Positions 6,539 through 6,947 of a DNA stretch of 6,947 bases are shown here, piece by piece (positions within the stretch are counted from its first letter, which is position 1; each line of letters begins with the position of its first letter). The DNA lies in NCBI GenBank assembly GCA_026786335.1, contig JAJAYG010000208.1, positions 1 through 6,947 of the forward strand, read 5' to 3'. The notes under the pieces are model-generated. The model was not told the DNA's origin and did not search any database. It saw only the letters and a list, made by a program, of their open reading frames with translations. The position numbers were made by a program, and so were the translations under genes. Source of the stretch: Chitinophagales bacterium (GTDB taxonomy: Bacteria; Bacteroidota; Bacteroidia; Chitinophagales; UBA10324).

Positions 6539-6765
6539 TCACTCGCATATACTTTTTTTATCTCCCGTCTTTTTCTTTTTAGAACTTTCTTTCTTCAAAA
6601 AATCTTTTTCTACAAATTCAAGTGTTGAGCCATTTGGTATTCTGTTAAGAAGAGAAGGATCTTTTGCAACTTCACGAAAGAAGTCAAACGTCAATCCAAT
6701 ATTTCGGGTTATGATTTCTTTTTTAGTCGTGGCTTAATACTTTTTACATCTTGTTTCTCAATCAT
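6539..6765 (-). pseudogene. Small DUF5647-like protein gene, frameshifted in an A6 run
   Basis: On the minus strand ATG at 6763-6765 opens MIEKQDVKSIKPRLKK and then stops after two more codons (TAA 6709-6711). The -1 frame continues as EIITRNIGLTFDFFREVA, then KDPSLLNRIPNGSTLEFV, then EKDF and a Lys-rich tail, to TGA at 6539-6541. Joined at the A6 run (6719-6724) the product would be 75 residues. The '(K)xNxxLTFxF...DPxLLxxIPNG..LxFVEKDF' pattern resembles, from memory, the DUF5647 family of small proteins of unknown function; no search was possible. The -1 frame has no ATG, GTG or TTG of its own before the conserved block. One inserted A would restore the gene. Alternatives are a sequencing or assembly error, or -1 frameshifting at A AAA AAG. 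Its ATG overlaps the stop of the upstream T9SS-like remnant. Confidence 0.5.
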
Positions 6766-6947
6766 GCACCACCAAAATTTTCCATCTATAAATTTTAGTG
6801 TTGGAAGAAGCTTCAATAAAATACCTGCCGCTGCTTAAATCACTTACATCCAAATCAAATTATGATTGCTGAAGGTGAGTGAATCTTTGTCACCACTGCT
6901 TGAGTACTTAAGTTTGTAGCAGATCCCGCAAGACCATGAACCACAAA
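6758..6947 (-). pseudogene. C-terminal end of a probable T9SS-secreted protein (partial, frameshifted)
   Basis: Read on the minus strand, the frame ending at TGA 6758-6760 gives FDLDVSDLSSGRYFIEA followed by SSNTKIYRWKILVVHD. The pattern 'LDVSxLxSGxYfIxa...kixrwKilV' is typical of type A C-terminal sorting domains of type IX secretion cargo, a Bacteroidota-specific system. The preceding strand is in another frame (KYSSSGDKDSLTFSNHN, from about 6913 down to 6863), with the shift at or near the TTT at 6857-6859. Before that a third frame reads VVHGLAGSA, the expected 'V.gl.G' strand. At least two single-base disruptions are therefore implied in the 190 bases available. The rest of the protein lies outside the window. 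Family assignment rests on pattern memory. Confidence 0.5.

Noticed and set aside
1..6947. CRISPR arrays, tRNA or rRNA genes, insertion-sequence ends
   Set aside because: No spaced direct repeats, cloverleaf-like segments, transposase motifs or terminal inverted repeats were seen on reading both strands.

Overview
The window looks like part of an exopolysaccharide or capsule locus from a member of the Bacteroidota, probably a Chitinophagales/Sphingobacteriales-type organism. Three things suggest this: AT-rich DNA; TAnnTTTG-type -7 promoter elements (1310-1317 and 5673-5680) with A-rich leaders in place of Shine-Dalgarno sites; and, on the minus strand at the right end, a sequence resembling a type IX secretion C-terminal sorting domain. 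The genus cannot be fixed from the sequence alone.

Layout: (1) 1-53, the last codons of an upstream plus-strand gene. (2) 54-248, a non-coding leader region with a degenerate promoter, an 8-bp inverted repeat and five tandem copies of a 7-bp unit (AACTCAN). (3) 249-1220, a UDP-N-acetylhexosamine 4-epimerase of the WbpP/TviC type, starting at TTG. (4) 1340-4897 plus 4907-5647, a compact three-gene export operon: a Wza-like outer-membrane polysaccharide export protein with about six SLBB modules, a Wzz-like inner-membrane co-polymerase with no kinase domain, and a CpsB/YwqE-type PHP tyrosine phosphatase. (5) 5705-6487, cysQ, with its own promoter element, ending in an A8G...CT8 hairpin. (6) 6488-6947, 460 bases with no intact gene. 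Read on the minus strand, this holds the frameshifted C-terminal end of a probable T9SS cargo protein, then a small protein resembling DUF5647 that is broken at an A6 run, then a 10-codon ORF stub.

How the genes work together: the epimerase supplies an N-acetylated hexosamine (or its uronate) as UDP-sugar. The Wzz-like protein controls or couples polymerisation at the inner membrane, and the Wza-like protein forms the periplasm-spanning and outer-membrane channel. The phosphatase would reset a tyrosine kinase that is not in this window. CysQ removes 3'-phosphoadenosine 5'-phosphate (PAP), the by-product of sulfate activation and sulfotransfer, so a sulfated product is possible but unproven.

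The five plus-strand genes are intact and belong to known families; I see no clearly new system. The points most worth a second look are the heptamer array before the TTG start, the kinase-less co-polymerase beside a tyrosine phosphatase, and the cluster of single-base frameshifts confined to the last ~250 bases.
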